This document shows positions 44,292 through 53,339 of a stretch of 64,000 bases of DNA, piece after piece (within the stretch, counting starts at the first letter, position 1; each line of letters begins with the position of its first letter). Source of the stretch: Flavobacterium sp. ASV13 (lineage in GTDB: Bacteria; Bacteroidota; Bacteroidia; Flavobacteriales; Flavobacteriaceae). The position numbers were made by a program, and so were the translations under genes. The notes below the pieces were generated by a model. That model ran no database searches. It was given only the letters and a program-made list of their open reading frames with translations, and had not been told where the DNA came from. Location: assembly GCF_000745775.1 (NCBI RefSeq), contig NZ_JQJY01000001.1:186001-250000 (forward strand), written 5' to 3'.

Positions 44292-45290
44292 TTAATCGTT
44301 TTGATTCTTCATCCCGAATAAATCTCCTTTTTGATACAGTTTTAAATCATCCTGTAAAGATTGGTAATTTCTTTGTGTAACTGCTGGCGAATCTAAACCA
44401 CTTAAATCTGGTTTTCCTGCATTTACCCAAGCCGTATACCAAAAACTTGCTGTTGCAGCGATAGCTTTTTTCATTTGGCTTTCTACCATTCCGTTCAAAT
44501 CTTTATGCAATTTTTCAGCATATTCATCAGCGAAAACAGCAGTATTGTATTTCGTTTTTAATATTTTACCATCCGCATCTTTTTTAAATACAGCATCTTC
44601 CGGAGTTGATGTTCTTAGTTTTTTGTCGATGTCTAATAACGGCTTCACTAAACTGTGAGTATCATTAATCATTGCCCAAATTGCTTTATGAACATCTCCA
44701 TAATATTGTGCTTCAGGAACATTCAATTTATAGTTTTTAGCAAATAATTCAGGTAATCTGCTTTCCCATAATGAATGAATTCCTTTTTGATCGCTTAATT
44801 GTCCGTCGTGATTTGCAGATGTATGCAAAGGCATGTGAGCATCTCCAATGTAATGACCTAAATCTGCAGCAAGAAATAAAATCTCAGCTCTGTTTTTATC
44901 TTTAAAAGCTTTAGTCAGCTTTGCCATCATATCTTCAATATACCAAGGCAAAATTCCGTTATCATTCAAAAATTTAGCATCGTATTTTTTCTTAGCTTCT
45001 TCCATAGTTTGCGGAATACTATCCACAACTCCGAAATTTTCCATGTCAAAATAATGTCTTGGATTTTCGTCTTTATAATTTAAGGCATACTTACGAATGT
45101 CTGGAACCGAAGCTTCCTGAGTAATAAAATCAATGTGATTGTAAAAGAATACTTGTAATTGTTTTGGTAAAGCCATTACAGCAGCTTTATTAATTCTTTC
45201 ATGGCCTACAATTCCCCATGACAGAGTAAAAAAACCAATAATTAAGGCAAAAAAAGCAATTAACTTTGGTCTCATCTTGAAGTTTTTCAT
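44292..45290 (-). CDS. Secreted zinc-dependent phospholipase C / S1-P1 nuclease family protein
   Basis: A 332-residue exported protein. Signal cleavage is predicted after Ser24, which would leave Trp25 as the mature N-terminus: mature WGIVGHERIN matches the P1/S1 nuclease start, where Trp1 and His6 bind zinc. The further zinc motif is HYIGDAHMPLH (HxxxDxHxPLH), and earlier Asp and His residues in DIRKYA and PRHYFDMENF fit the trinuclear site. Domain databases name this group both zinc-dependent phospholipase C and S1/P1 nuclease, and I cannot tell which substrate applies. It is monocistronic with a very good promoter at 45313-45342. Confidence 0.88.
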   Translation of the reverse strand: MKNFKMRPKLIAFFALIIGFFTLSWGIVGHERINKAAVMALPKQLQVFFYNHIDFITQEASVPDIRKYALNYKDENPRHYFDMENFGVVDSIPQTMEEAKKKYDAKFLNDNGILPWYIEDMMAKLTKAFKDKNRAEILFLAADLGHYIGDAHMPLHTSANHDGQLSDQKGIHSLWESRLPELFAKNYKLNVPEAQYYGDVHKAIWAMINDTHSLVKPLLDIDKKLRTSTPEDAVFKKDADGKILKTKYNTAVFADEYAEKLHKDLNGMVESQMKKAIAATASFWYTAWVNAGKPDLSGLDSPAVTQRNYQSLQDDLKLYQKGDLFGMKNQND

Positions 45291-45312
45291 TTGTTTTTGT
45301 TATTTGAGGGTT

Positions 45313-45342
45313 CAAATTTAGCTTATTTTAAAGATAATTCAA
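45313..45342 (-). promoter_or_regulatory. Bacteroidota-type promoter for the zinc enzyme
   Basis: The minus strand has TTG (45340-45342; preceded by TT), a 19-base spacer and TAAATTTG (45313-45320), an exact consensus match, 22 bases before the ATG. Confidence 0.75.
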
Positions 45343-45436
45343 AAGAGAACCATTTAAGATTCTCTTATTTTAACTTTTTTTAGTTTTTAAATACTATAAC
45401 TACAATAAGTTCACATCTTCAACCATTTTTTCTTTG

Positions 45437-45444
45437 TATGTTTG
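45437..45444 (+). promoter_or_regulatory. Possible -7 element
   Basis: TATGTTTG matches TAnnTTTG, 21 bases before the ATG at 45466. No clear -33 element. Confidence 0.4.
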
Positions 45445-45465
45445 TTATAGTTCAAAATCCATTTT

Positions 45466-46419
45466 ATGCGTCTTATTCATACAAGTTTTCTTTTTATAGC
45501 TTTTAATTTTTTCAGTTTTTCCCAAACGCCAGAAGTTCAACTAAAAAATGTCAGCGACACTATACTAAATACTTCCAGATCACTTAAAATAGCTGATCCT
45601 TTTGACGGCATAAAAACCATGCAAAAATTGTTTCCAGGAAAGTTATATCATTTAGCAGATAAAAACACTTTTATAAGCTGGACTTGCAAAAACTGCAAAC
45701 CAATTTCATTTATAGATGTTAATGGTGTTGAAGGCGATCAATTATTTCCTTATTCTGAAGGAGTCGCAACAAGACTTCTGTCTAATATTGATTATTCTGA
45801 TTCAAAAGGAAATCAATTTAAAATTCTAACTTTCAATCATTCTGTTTACGACGAAGACGGTTTACAAACTGGCCGATTTTTCGGAGGATTATTAGGAATT
45901 GCCAAATTTGCAAAAAACGGAACATTATGGGAAATGAAATCCTTTCAACCCGGTGTTGCCGCTTTTGGTGCATTTGCTCAATGTCCAACGCCAAAACTTT
46001 TACAAATTGGTGAAGATCAATATGCTTTTACACTTTTGCATGTAAATGGAGGTGCGGGCGGGCCATTTGAAGGATATTTGTATTTAGTAGCTGGTTTTGG
46101 AGGTAAATATCAGCCTATTTTGGAAGTTCCTGAATATCAGCTCACCAATGTTGCAAGCACAACATGGACAAGTTCTTATGCAATTGCTCCCGATTCAAAT
46201 AAAAAATATTTTAAAGATATTATTATTAAAACAAACGGTTCATTTGACAAAGCCGCTCAAGCTGACGATGAATTTGAAGTTAATCTTCCTGCCGAAATCA
46301 GTGTAATGGCCAAAACTAAAAAGCAATTTAATTTTGATATTGAAAGACGGTTTTTGTTTAATGGAAAACGTTATAATTTGATCGGAAAACCAATTGTGAA
46401 ATTTTCAAACATTAAATAG
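45466..46419 (+). CDS. Secreted protein of unknown function
   Basis: A 317-residue protein with a signal peptide (about residues 1-19, ending FFSFSQ). The mature part is beta-rich with no transmembrane segment. Noticeable features are a CxxC pair (WTCKNCKP, about residue 70), a Gly-rich stretch (HVNGGAGGPFEGYLYLVAGFGG) and a C-terminal FNIERRFLFNGKRYNLIGKP-like segment. No family recognised. It is probably periplasmic. Its stop lies 4 bases before the convergent stop of the YeiH gene, so transcripts overlap at their ends. Confidence 0.78.
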   Translation: MRLIHTSFLFIAFNFFSFSQTPEVQLKNVSDTILNTSRSLKIADPFDGIKTMQKLFPGKLYHLADKNTFISWTCKNCKPISFIDVNGVEGDQLFPYSEGVATRLLSNIDYSDSKGNQFKILTFNHSVYDEDGLQTGRFFGGLLGIAKFAKNGTLWEMKSFQPGVAAFGAFAQCPTPKLLQIGEDQYAFTLLHVNGGAGGPFEGYLYLVAGFGGKYQPILEVPEYQLTNVASTTWTSSYAIAPDSNKKYFKDIIIKTNGSFDKAAQADDEFEVNLPAEISVMAKTKKQFNFDIERRFLFNGKRYNLIGKPIVKFSNIK

Positions 46420-46423
46420 TATA

Positions 46424-47389
46424 TTATTTCAGAAAAATAATTGCGATTAATGCCAGAACCGCTATAAAAATCCAAAGAAAAATGCCTTGAAGCAAAGGTT
46501 TCACTCCTACTGTTTTTAAAGTGTTAAAATTTAAAGTCGCACCTATAAGAAACAAAGTTATTGTCAATCCTATTTTGGCAATATTTACAATATGTGGTGA
46601 AAAATGAGAAATATTCGGAACGTAAGAATTCAACAACATTGCCAAAACAAACAATCCGATGAAATAAGGAATTTTTATTTTTGAATTTTTGTTCTTGAAA
46701 ATCAAAGCAGTTATAATAGAAATTGGAATAATCCATAATGCTCTCGCCAATTTAACTGTTGTTGCAATTTGCAAAGCTTCAGCACCATATTTATTAGCTG
46801 CACCAACCACAGAACTTGTATCATGAATAGCAATTGCACACCATAATCCAAAATCTTTTTGGGATAAATCCAATTGATGTCCAATAAAAGGAAAAACAAA
46901 CAACGCGATTGAATTCAATATAAAAATGACGCCCAAAGCAATTGAAGTCTGATTTTCATCTGATTTAATTACAGGAGAAATGGCCGCAATGGCACTTCCG
47001 CCACAAATTGCTGTTCCGCATGAAATTAAGTGAGATGTTTTTTTCTCTGTTTTCAACCATTTTCCTAAAAGAAATCCGAAGATCAAAGTGCTGAAAATTG
47101 AAAATACAGTGAGTATAAAACCTTCTTTTCCTGCTGAAATTGCGCTAGAAGCATTCATTCCAAAACCTAGACCAACTACAGAAAATTGCAATAAAAAAGT
47201 GATTGCTTTTCCATTAAATTCTACAAATGGATTTCCAAAAACATTTACCAGAACAACTCCTAATAACAATGCAATTGGTGGAGAAATAATCGAAAATAAA
47301 CACAACAAAACTATTACGGCAAAAAGTACTTGCTGTAAAGATTCATTGATTTCAAATAATTGTGATGCCGATTGTTGTTTCGTTTTCAA
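46424..47389 (-). CDS. YeiH/UPF0324 family putative sulfate exporter
   Basis: A 321-residue inner-membrane protein with about ten transmembrane segments, matching UPF0324 (Cons_hypoth698). Family signatures: GVVLVNVFGNP near the start, LKTEKKTSHLISCGTAICGGSAIAAISPVI, AIAIHDTSSVVGAANKYG, ATTVKLARALWIIPI and the C-terminal GATLNFNTLKTVGVKPLLQG. E. coli YeiH has been proposed as a sulfate or cysteine-linked exporter; the substrate is not established. It is downstream (75 bases) of a LysR regulator on the same strand, the same pairing as yeiE-yeiH in enterobacteria. Confidence 0.9.
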   Translation of the reverse strand: MKTKQQSASQLFEINESLQQVLFAVIVLLCLFSIISPPIALLLGVVLVNVFGNPFVEFNGKAITFLLQFSVVGLGFGMNASSAISAGKEGFILTVFSIFSTLIFGFLLGKWLKTEKKTSHLISCGTAICGGSAIAAISPVIKSDENQTSIALGVIFILNSIALFVFPFIGHQLDLSQKDFGLWCAIAIHDTSSVVGAANKYGAEALQIATTVKLARALWIIPISIITALIFKNKNSKIKIPYFIGLFVLAMLLNSYVPNISHFSPHIVNIAKIGLTITLFLIGATLNFNTLKTVGVKPLLQGIFLWIFIAVLALIAIIFLK

Positions 47390-47464
47390 AATGTGATAAT
47401 TGATATTTTACTCTGCAAAGGTCAGTTCTTTTTATTACAATCGCCAATCGCAAATAACAATCTC

Positions 47465-48361
47465 CTATAACTTCAAGTTATAATGAGATGAAATATTCTG
47501 AATAAACAATTCAGATAAAGGATCTGATTTACCTAATAAAGTAATAATGTAGAAATATCTATCTATGGTCAAATTTTCAACATCCAAAACAATCAATTCT
47601 TTATTTTTCAATTCATTACCTACAGCGTGAATAGACATAAAAGCAAAACAATCCGAATTTAAAAGATAGGATTTTATGCTTTCTGTACTTCCTAACTGCA
47701 TTTCAATCTGCAAATCAGAAAGTTTTAAGTTTAAATTTTTCAAAGCATATTCAATAACTTCAAGTGTTCCGGAACCTCGTTCTCTGGTTATGAATTTCAT
47801 TGATTTTAAATCATTTACTGAAATTTCATTTTGTTTCGCAAACGGATTTTTACTGCTGCAAACCAAAACTAATTCATCTTTCAAAAACGGAATATACTTA
47901 ATCGACTGATTTTTAGATTGTCCTTCAACAATTCCGATTTCGATTTCTTTGTTGATTAAAGCATTTTCAATTTGCTCTGTATTTCCATTCAGCAAATTGA
48001 CTTTTATGTCTTTTTGTTTCTGATGAAAACGTGCCAAAACTGGAGAAATAACATATTGCGAAATAGTTGTACTTGCTCCTAAACGTAGCAAACCTTGGCG
48101 TTCACTGATAAACGAACTCATTTCAAAATCTATTTCACGATAAATTTCAAAGATATCTTTTGTATGTTTCAGCAGAATATGCCCGGCAGGAGTTAATGCA
48201 ATTTTAGAACCGTTTCGTTCAAACAACTTTGTTTTATAAGTTTCTTCTAGTTCCTGAATATGTTTTGAAACGGCTGGCTGTGTAACATATAACTCGGTTG
48301 CCGCTTTAGTAAAATTAAGGCGGAGTGCAACGGTATAGAAAACTTTTAACCTGAAATCCAT
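47465..48361 (-). CDS. LysR-family transcriptional regulator
   Basis: Starts at MDFRLKVFYTVA (ATG 48361); an ATG two codons upstream is also possible. 298 residues: N-terminal winged helix (LNFTKAATELYVTQPAVSKHIQELEETYKTKLFER) and a C-terminal periplasmic-binding-protein-like effector domain (about 90-298) with LGASTTISQYVISPVLARF and RERGSGTLEVIEYAL. It resembles the CysB/YeiE group. Being co-oriented with the YeiH transporter gene suggests it controls that gene, possibly in response to a sulfur compound (inference). Confidence 0.92.
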   Translation of the reverse strand: MDFRLKVFYTVALRLNFTKAATELYVTQPAVSKHIQELEETYKTKLFERNGSKIALTPAGHILLKHTKDIFEIYREIDFEMSSFISERQGLLRLGASTTISQYVISPVLARFHQKQKDIKVNLLNGNTEQIENALINKEIEIGIVEGQSKNQSIKYIPFLKDELVLVCSSKNPFAKQNEISVNDLKSMKFITRERGSGTLEVIEYALKNLNLKLSDLQIEMQLGSTESIKSYLLNSDCFAFMSIHAVGNELKNKELIVLDVENLTIDRYFYIITLLGKSDPLSELFIQNISSHYNLKL

Positions 48362-48431
48362 AATCATAAATTTTTAATTCGTAATCCACTTTCCTCCGTA
48401 ATATTTTTTTGAAATAAAATAATTTTAAAAT

Positions 48432-49178
48432 TTATAACAAAAATTCAGGTCGATACTCAAAATGCATTGTGTCATAATGTTTCCAATTTCCTCCCCAAAT
48501 AAAACCATATTTTTCAAAAATCGAAACTAGTTTGAGAGGAATTTGATTTCTATACAAAAGAGTCGCATCTTCATTTTTACATTTACAATCCCATTGCCAA
48601 TAACTAGAATTTTTGACATTAATATCTATTGTCATTCCAAAACTATGCATACTCAATCGGTTTGTTCCTGAAATTTTTCTCCAATTAAATGTCCCTCCAA
48701 TATCAGTAATGTATTTTTTAAATTCTGGATTATCATCTAATTCTGCTGAGAGTTTTTTCACTATTTTATCAATCCCATTTACGGTTGTTACTTTTACTTT
48801 TTGATTGACTAATTTCGGACACCAAATAATTTCAGTCATTTTTGATTCAACTTCTGATTTTGAATTTCCGTAAATTTTCTTAAAAAAAGCTTCATTTCGA
48901 ATTCTTCCTGCATCTTCCTTTGGAATTAAATTCTTATCTGCTTTATTATAAACAAACTTAAATTGATCCTCAATATCAGGATTATCTAATAATTCTTGAT
49001 TCGTTTTATTTTTAAAATCATCATAAATTAAACTCGATTTATCTCTAAAAATAATTTTATTGTCTTTATAACCAACAATTTGATCTGGATATGCTTTGAT
49101 TAATTTTTGAACATTCAATGGGATTTCTTGCGAAAAAGCATTTTGAAATATAAGGACTAAAAAAAAGAATCGTTTCAT
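48432..49178 (-). CDS. M15-family zinc D-alanyl-D-alanine carboxypeptidase-like protein
   Basis: A 248-residue exported protein (signal peptide 1-17, ending AFSQ). The C-terminal M15 domain carries the zinc motif SMHSFGMTIDIN (SxHxxGxAxD pattern, His178 and Asp185) and the final ligand in HYDTMHFEYRPE (His239), with Glu of the acid/base position nearby. The domain cleaves D-Ala-containing or related peptidoglycan stem peptides. The start is adjacent to the stop of the DUF4846 gene (no gap), so the two are co-translated and probably act together on the cell wall. Confidence 0.9.
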   Translation of the reverse strand: MKRFFFLVLIFQNAFSQEIPLNVQKLIKAYPDQIVGYKDNKIIFRDKSSLIYDDFKNKTNQELLDNPDIEDQFKFVYNKADKNLIPKEDAGRIRNEAFFKKIYGNSKSEVESKMTEIIWCPKLVNQKVKVTTVNGIDKIVKKLSAELDDNPEFKKYITDIGGTFNWRKISGTNRLSMHSFGMTIDINVKNSSYWQWDCKCKNEDATLLYRNQIPLKLVSIFEKYGFIWGGNWKHYDTMHFEYRPEFLL

Positions 49179-50012
49179 TTAAAAACGTTTTAATTGTGAG
49201 GAACTAAAAGTCCATTCGGGTGTTTTTAGAGAAGCTCCAAAATCGACAGCGTACCAAGGACTCAACGAACTATTATTTGGATTTTTCAATATTTGAATTT
49301 CCTGTGCAGGCATATAACTTTGTGCTAATAGCATAATTTTTTGATTGTTTTTTGGATTCACAGCTATGTCAACTATAATGACAGCGTGACCCGGAAAGCC
49401 TCCTTTTATAAAAACATCCCCTATTTTTATGTCTGAAGCATTAATTGGTTTTAGTTCTTTTTCTAACGAAGCTGTTCCTGCATACATAAAAACCGTCTCT
49501 AAGTATTTCCAATAACTTTCATAACTGTCAGATGGTTTTGCAGTTTTAACCCAACTCGTTTTGTTGCCTTTAACTGCAATTCTGAAACCTGCGGCCCATT
49601 TACTAAAATCAGCTCGAAAACCATTTGTAAAATTAAAATGTATTTTATCGTACTCTTTTTGGCTATAAAAATAATCAGCTCGTAAACGCATCACGGCATC
49701 AGCACATTGATGCAAATCCTGTTTCCCAATGGGTAAATCCACAACCGCTTCATAAACGTTTCGATTTGGTTTTATAGTTCCATCAAAATACAAAACATTT
49801 GAACCCAAGGGTTTTAATGGAAGATTTCGTAAAAAAAAGTCAAACGAAGTTTTAGATTCCTCTTCTCTCACAAATCCCTGAGGCAGTTGAAAACGTTGTT
49901 GAATCGTGTTTCCCAAAAGATTGCTTTTGATGGTATTATTTGTCTCTGAAAATGAAAAAAGACAAAAAATTACCATCAAAATTGCTACAGTAAAAAAGTA
50001 TTTAACTTTCAT
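49179..50012 (-). CDS. DUF4846 family secreted protein
   Basis: A 277-residue protein with a signal peptide (about 1-24, FCLFSFSE end). The rest matches DUF4846: IQQRFQLPQGFVREE, LPLKPLGSNVLYFDG, HQCADAVMRLRADY, NFTNGFRADFSKWAAGFR, and the late segment IGDVFIKGGFPGHAVIIVD with a GHAVIIVD-like His that resembles papain-type/CHAP active sites. The family function is unknown, and a peptidase-like fold is possible. It is immediately upstream of an M15 peptidase with zero spacing, pointing to an envelope or peptidoglycan role. Confidence 0.87.
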   Translation of the reverse strand: MKVKYFFTVAILMVIFCLFSFSETNNTIKSNLLGNTIQQRFQLPQGFVREEESKTSFDFFLRNLPLKPLGSNVLYFDGTIKPNRNVYEAVVDLPIGKQDLHQCADAVMRLRADYFYSQKEYDKIHFNFTNGFRADFSKWAAGFRIAVKGNKTSWVKTAKPSDSYESYWKYLETVFMYAGTASLEKELKPINASDIKIGDVFIKGGFPGHAVIIVDIAVNPKNNQKIMLLAQSYMPAQEIQILKNPNNSSLSPWYAVDFGASLKTPEWTFSSSQLKRF

Positions 50013-50077
50013 AATTTTGACTATTAAATTATAACCACAAGATTACAAAATGGCAGAAGGAATTCGATTATATTCCA

Positions 50078-52105
50078 TCACAGCAATCCGTTATATTTTC
50101 TAACAAACCATTCCGTTGTTAATAAAGCAGCAATTAAGATTAACAACCAAACCCAATCTATTATTAGAGTTTTGGTGGTTACATTCTTTTCTATTGATTT
50201 GTATTCCTTATTTTCTAAAAGTGCATTAATCAAATCATCTGCCTGATTTTCGAAGAAAGCTTTTCCGTTTGTCTGTAATGCCAATTGCTTTAATTTTATA
50301 ACGTCAGGATTTACAAATTGTTTTTCGATATCAAAATCTAAAATTTCAAAATGACTTGAATAAGAAGTGTTTGAATTTAATTCTTTTACTGTAAAATTAT
50401 ATTTTCCAGCCGTTAATCCATCTAGATTTACGGAGTATGAATTATTTCCTTTCAATAAATCGTAGTTTTTGCTTTGCTTCGTTTCAGAATTTGTAACCGA
50501 AATTGTTAATCTCGCTTTTTCATCAAATTCGTAGTTTTTATTGAAATACTGTGCGTTGATTACAAGTTCATCTCCTGAATTATAAAAGCTTTCATGCGTA
50601 ACAACCAATGATTTTTTTGAAGCTGAAGTCGCTAAAAACTGAATAATCTTATCAATAAAAACATCGTATTTTTCAAAAGACTGATTATCAATATGACTTT
50701 GCAAACGCCATTTCCAGCTATTTTCTCCTAAAAGAAAAGCAGTTCTTTTTCCTTGATTTTCGGCGAAAGCCAATAAAGGTGCGTTTGTAGAAACATTTCT
50801 GATTCTTGAAGAAAGTAAAACAGAAAGATTTCCATTTGTAGTAATGGTTCCAAATGCGTTTTGCAATGGAGGAAAATTTTCAAAACCAATATTATCAATG
50901 GCAAACAAATTAAACTGAGATTGGAATTCAGATAAATAATCCTCAGTTTGTCCGCTCATTTTAAAAATCAGATTATTTTGCTGCTGATTTAAAAAATTGA
51001 AATCGGTATTGTTTCCTGTTATTATAAAAGTATTTCTTCCTGCATTTTTATTGTTGTCGAAAACCGATTTAAATGAAGCATTTGGCTGATATAAAACCAA
51101 AACAGAAGCTTCTTGTAATTGATTGATATCATTCGGTTTAACCAAAATCACTTTACGTTGTGCATTAACTTCAATTGAACGTTTCAATGCCGCAATATCA
51201 GGATGATTTATAGCTGAAACAATTGCAATTGTAGATTTTTGATCTATTATTTCAACCGCAAAATTCTTGATATTATTGTAACTGTTTTTCTCTTTTGCAT
51301 TTGAAGAAATTGAGGCTCTAAAAATTTGCAATCCTACTTTATCTGCTGGTAAAAGCAAATTCAAAGAAGCTGTTTTTTTAGATGGAGAAAAAGAAACTTT
51401 CTCTTTAACAACAACCGAATTTCCTTGTGAAATTGTAAAATCGGCAGTTGCGGCTTTATCTCCAGAATACTGTAGAAAAACTTCGACAGGAAATTTATTC
51501 TTATGGAAAGCGTATTTATTTACGTTGAGCTGATTGATTTTTAAATCAAAAAAAGTGGTTGTATCTCCCACAACCAAAGGATAAACTTTATTGACAGGAT
51601 CAAATCGATAAACATAATCGTTTCCTGTAGTCTGATTTCCGTCAGTAATAATAACCGTTGGAAAAATCAGATTTTTGTTGATGCTTTTTAGATTTTTGGC
51701 AACTTCATCAAGATTGGTTTGTTTTCCTTTAAAATCAAATTTATCAGAAGATTTAAAATCGGCATCAAATTGATAAGACTGAATGTCAAATTTCTCTTTC
51801 AGAGCAGGGTTTGAAATCAGTTTTTGATATAATTCAACTGCTTTTTTATCTGATTTCAAAACTTCGATCGAGCTCGAATTATCAACAGCAATTGCTAATG
51901 GCGTTTTGGTGATTTCAAGCGAACTTTTAGAAATTATTGGATTTATTAATAAAACCAATAACGCAAAAATGGCCAGAAAACGTAAAAAAGCCAAAAACCA
52001 AATCAGATTCGATTTGTTTTTGGCTTTAAAAAAATATTGAAAATACGACAAACCACCAGCAATTATTAAAGAAAGCAATAATAAAAAAATTGTGTTTGTA
52101 GTCAT
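50078..52105 (-). CDS. Membrane-anchored VWA-domain protein
   Basis: A 675-residue protein with two N-terminal transmembrane helices (about 4-23 and 34-56) and one at the C-terminus (about 648-666, IDWVWLLILIAALLTTEWFV). A von Willebrand factor A domain follows the N-terminal pair: LAIAVDNSSSIE (MIDAS DxSxS) and VIITDGNQTTG. The middle of the protein contains beta-sandwich and glutamine-amidotransferase-like stretches (VSAINHPDIAALKRS, LVLYQPNASF). This topology resembles BatA/BatB-like or class I GATase-like VWA proteins of Bacteroidota. Function not established. It is 109 bases downstream of fabG across a word repeat. Confidence 0.85.
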   Translation of the reverse strand: MTTNTIFLLLLSLIIAGGLSYFQYFFKAKNKSNLIWFLAFLRFLAIFALLVLLINPIISKSSLEITKTPLAIAVDNSSSIEVLKSDKKAVELYQKLISNPALKEKFDIQSYQFDADFKSSDKFDFKGKQTNLDEVAKNLKSINKNLIFPTVIITDGNQTTGNDYVYRFDPVNKVYPLVVGDTTTFFDLKINQLNVNKYAFHKNKFPVEVFLQYSGDKAATADFTISQGNSVVVKEKVSFSPSKKTASLNLLLPADKVGLQIFRASISSNAKEKNSYNNIKNFAVEIIDQKSTIAIVSAINHPDIAALKRSIEVNAQRKVILVKPNDINQLQEASVLVLYQPNASFKSVFDNNKNAGRNTFIITGNNTDFNFLNQQQNNLIFKMSGQTEDYLSEFQSQFNLFAIDNIGFENFPPLQNAFGTITTNGNLSVLLSSRIRNVSTNAPLLAFAENQGKRTAFLLGENSWKWRLQSHIDNQSFEKYDVFIDKIIQFLATSASKKSLVVTHESFYNSGDELVINAQYFNKNYEFDEKARLTISVTNSETKQSKNYDLLKGNNSYSVNLDGLTAGKYNFTVKELNSNTSYSSHFEILDFDIEKQFVNPDVIKLKQLALQTNGKAFFENQADDLINALLENKEYKSIEKNVTTKTLIIDWVWLLILIAALLTTEWFVRKYNGLL

Positions 52106-52129
52106 ATATATTTAGTATTCAGTATCAGT

Positions 52130-52217
52130 TTGCAGTGATCAGATTAAAAATTGTGTTCTGTTCCAGAGTCAGATTAAAAAACTTAGCACCTCAGAACCTT
52201 AGCAACTTAGAATCTTA
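52130..52217. repeat. CTTAGCA/CTTAGAA word repeat between fabG and the VWA gene
   Basis: The spacer contains AACTTAGCACCTCAGAACCTTAGCAACTTAGAATCTTAG (52179-52217, in two runs under 20 of each word), preceded by CAGATTAAAAA written twice (52139-52149 and 52170-52180). Another member of the word-type spacers. Confidence 0.6.
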
Positions 52218-52961
52218 GGTAAGCATTCCTCCGCAAACATTAAGAACTTGTCCTGTAACGTATGCACTCATATCTGAAGCTAAGAAAAGACAAGCATTTG
52301 CAACATCTTCTGTAGTTCCTCCACGTTTCAACGGAATTCCTTCTCTCCATCCTTTTACTACATCTTCAGGTAATTTTGCAGTCATTTCAGTTTCGATGAA
52401 ACCTGGAGCGATTGCGTTGCAACGGATGTTACGAGAACCTAATTCAAGTGCTACAGACTTTGTAAAACCAATTGCACCCGCTTTTGAAGCAGCATAATTA
52501 GTTTGTCCAGCATTTCCAGAAACACCTACAACAGAACTAATATTGATTATAGAACCTGCTCTTTGTTTCAAGAAAGTTTTTTGAATTGCTTTTGTCATAT
52601 TGAAAACAGATTTCAAGTTAACATCAATAACTTGATCAAAATCAGCTTCAGACATACGCATTAATAAATTATCTTTTGTAATTCCGGCGTTGTTGATCAA
52701 AATGTCTACAGTTCCAAAATCAGCCAAAACAGCATCAACAAAAGCTTGTGCTTCATTAAAATCAGCTGCATTTGATTGATATCCTTTAGCTTTAACTCCT
52801 AAACCATTCAATTCAGCCTCAAGAGCTTCTGCAGATGCAGCAGATGAACTATATGTAAATGCTACGTTTGCGCCGTGTTTAGCAAAAACTTCAGCAATTC
52901 CTTTTCCAATTCCGCGGCTAGCGCCTGTAATAATTGCTACTTTTCCTTCTAGTAATTTCAT
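52215..52961 (-). CDS. fabG: 3-oxoacyl-[acyl-carrier-protein] reductase
   Basis: A 248-residue short-chain dehydrogenase: TGASRGIGKGIAEVFAKHG (NADP-binding), NNAGITKDNLLMRM, NVKSVFNMTK-type region, the catalytic Ser in INISSVVGVSGNAGQ and YAASKAG (Tyr/Lys), PGFIETEMT, and C-terminal MSAYVTGQVLNVCGGM. It reduces the beta-keto group in fatty-acid elongation. The NNAGITKDNLLMRM and NYAASKAG patterns are those of true FabG. It is transcribed alone from its own upstream region; no other fab genes are nearby. Confidence 0.95.
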   Translation of the reverse strand: MKLLEGKVAIITGASRGIGKGIAEVFAKHGANVAFTYSSSAASAEALEAELNGLGVKAKGYQSNAADFNEAQAFVDAVLADFGTVDILINNAGITKDNLLMRMSEADFDQVIDVNLKSVFNMTKAIQKTFLKQRAGSIINISSVVGVSGNAGQTNYAASKAGAIGFTKSVALELGSRNIRCNAIAPGFIETEMTAKLPEDVVKGWREGIPLKRGGTTEDVANACLFLASDMSAYVTGQVLNVCGGMLT

Positions 52962-53056
52962 ATTAAGGTATTCGTTTTTATTTTTTGAAATACAAATATA
53001 GATTATTTGGGCGTTTAATAAAATAACAATACTATTATTTATAAGTGAATGAAGTC

Positions 53057-53091
53057 TAAAAAAAACCGTTTCATAAATTATGAAACGGTTT
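53057..53091 (-). terminator. Intrinsic terminator after the peptide-precursor gene
   Basis: AAACCGTTTCATA and TATGAAACGGTTT pair perfectly (13 bp) with a three-base loop. The minus strand runs into T. It is 54 bases past the stop at 53145. Confidence 0.9.
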
Positions 53092-53144
53092 AATATTGAG
53101 AATTCTTATCGTAGTTTATAACTATCAATTAAAAAAAACTTGCT

Positions 53145-53339
53145 TTAAGGCTCGAATGGTTCTAATGGCTCTACAGGTTCATATATCTCAGCACATGGAT
53201 AATTAGGATAGATTGCAGGATTTGCACCTGCAGGAGCCCAATTTTTACATTGAGCCACAGTTTGTCCTCCAAAAATAATTTGTTGTTGATTCCTAGTTAA
53301 AACTTCTACTCCATTAAAGTTTAAAATTGTTTTTAACAT
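53145..53339 (-). CDS. Double-glycine leader peptide (bacteriocin-type precursor)
   Basis: A 64-residue peptide from the ATG at 53339 (MLKTILNFNGVEVL); an ATG 12 codons upstream gives a less likely longer form. It has a typical flavobacterial bacteriocin-type leader: VEVLTRNQQQIIFGG, ending at Gly-Gly, then a 39-residue core with two Cys (VAQCKNW, NYPCAEI) and Pro/Ala-rich segments, and an acidic tail EPVEPLEPFEP. GG-type leaders are cut by C39-peptidase ABC exporters. No such exporter or modifying enzyme lies within reach, so it would be exported by an unlinked system. It may be a bacteriocin, a signal peptide or an unmodified secreted peptide. Confidence 0.72.
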   Translation of the reverse strand: MLKTILNFNGVEVLTRNQQQIIFGGQTVAQCKNWAPAGANPAIYPNYPCAEIYEPVEPLEPFEP

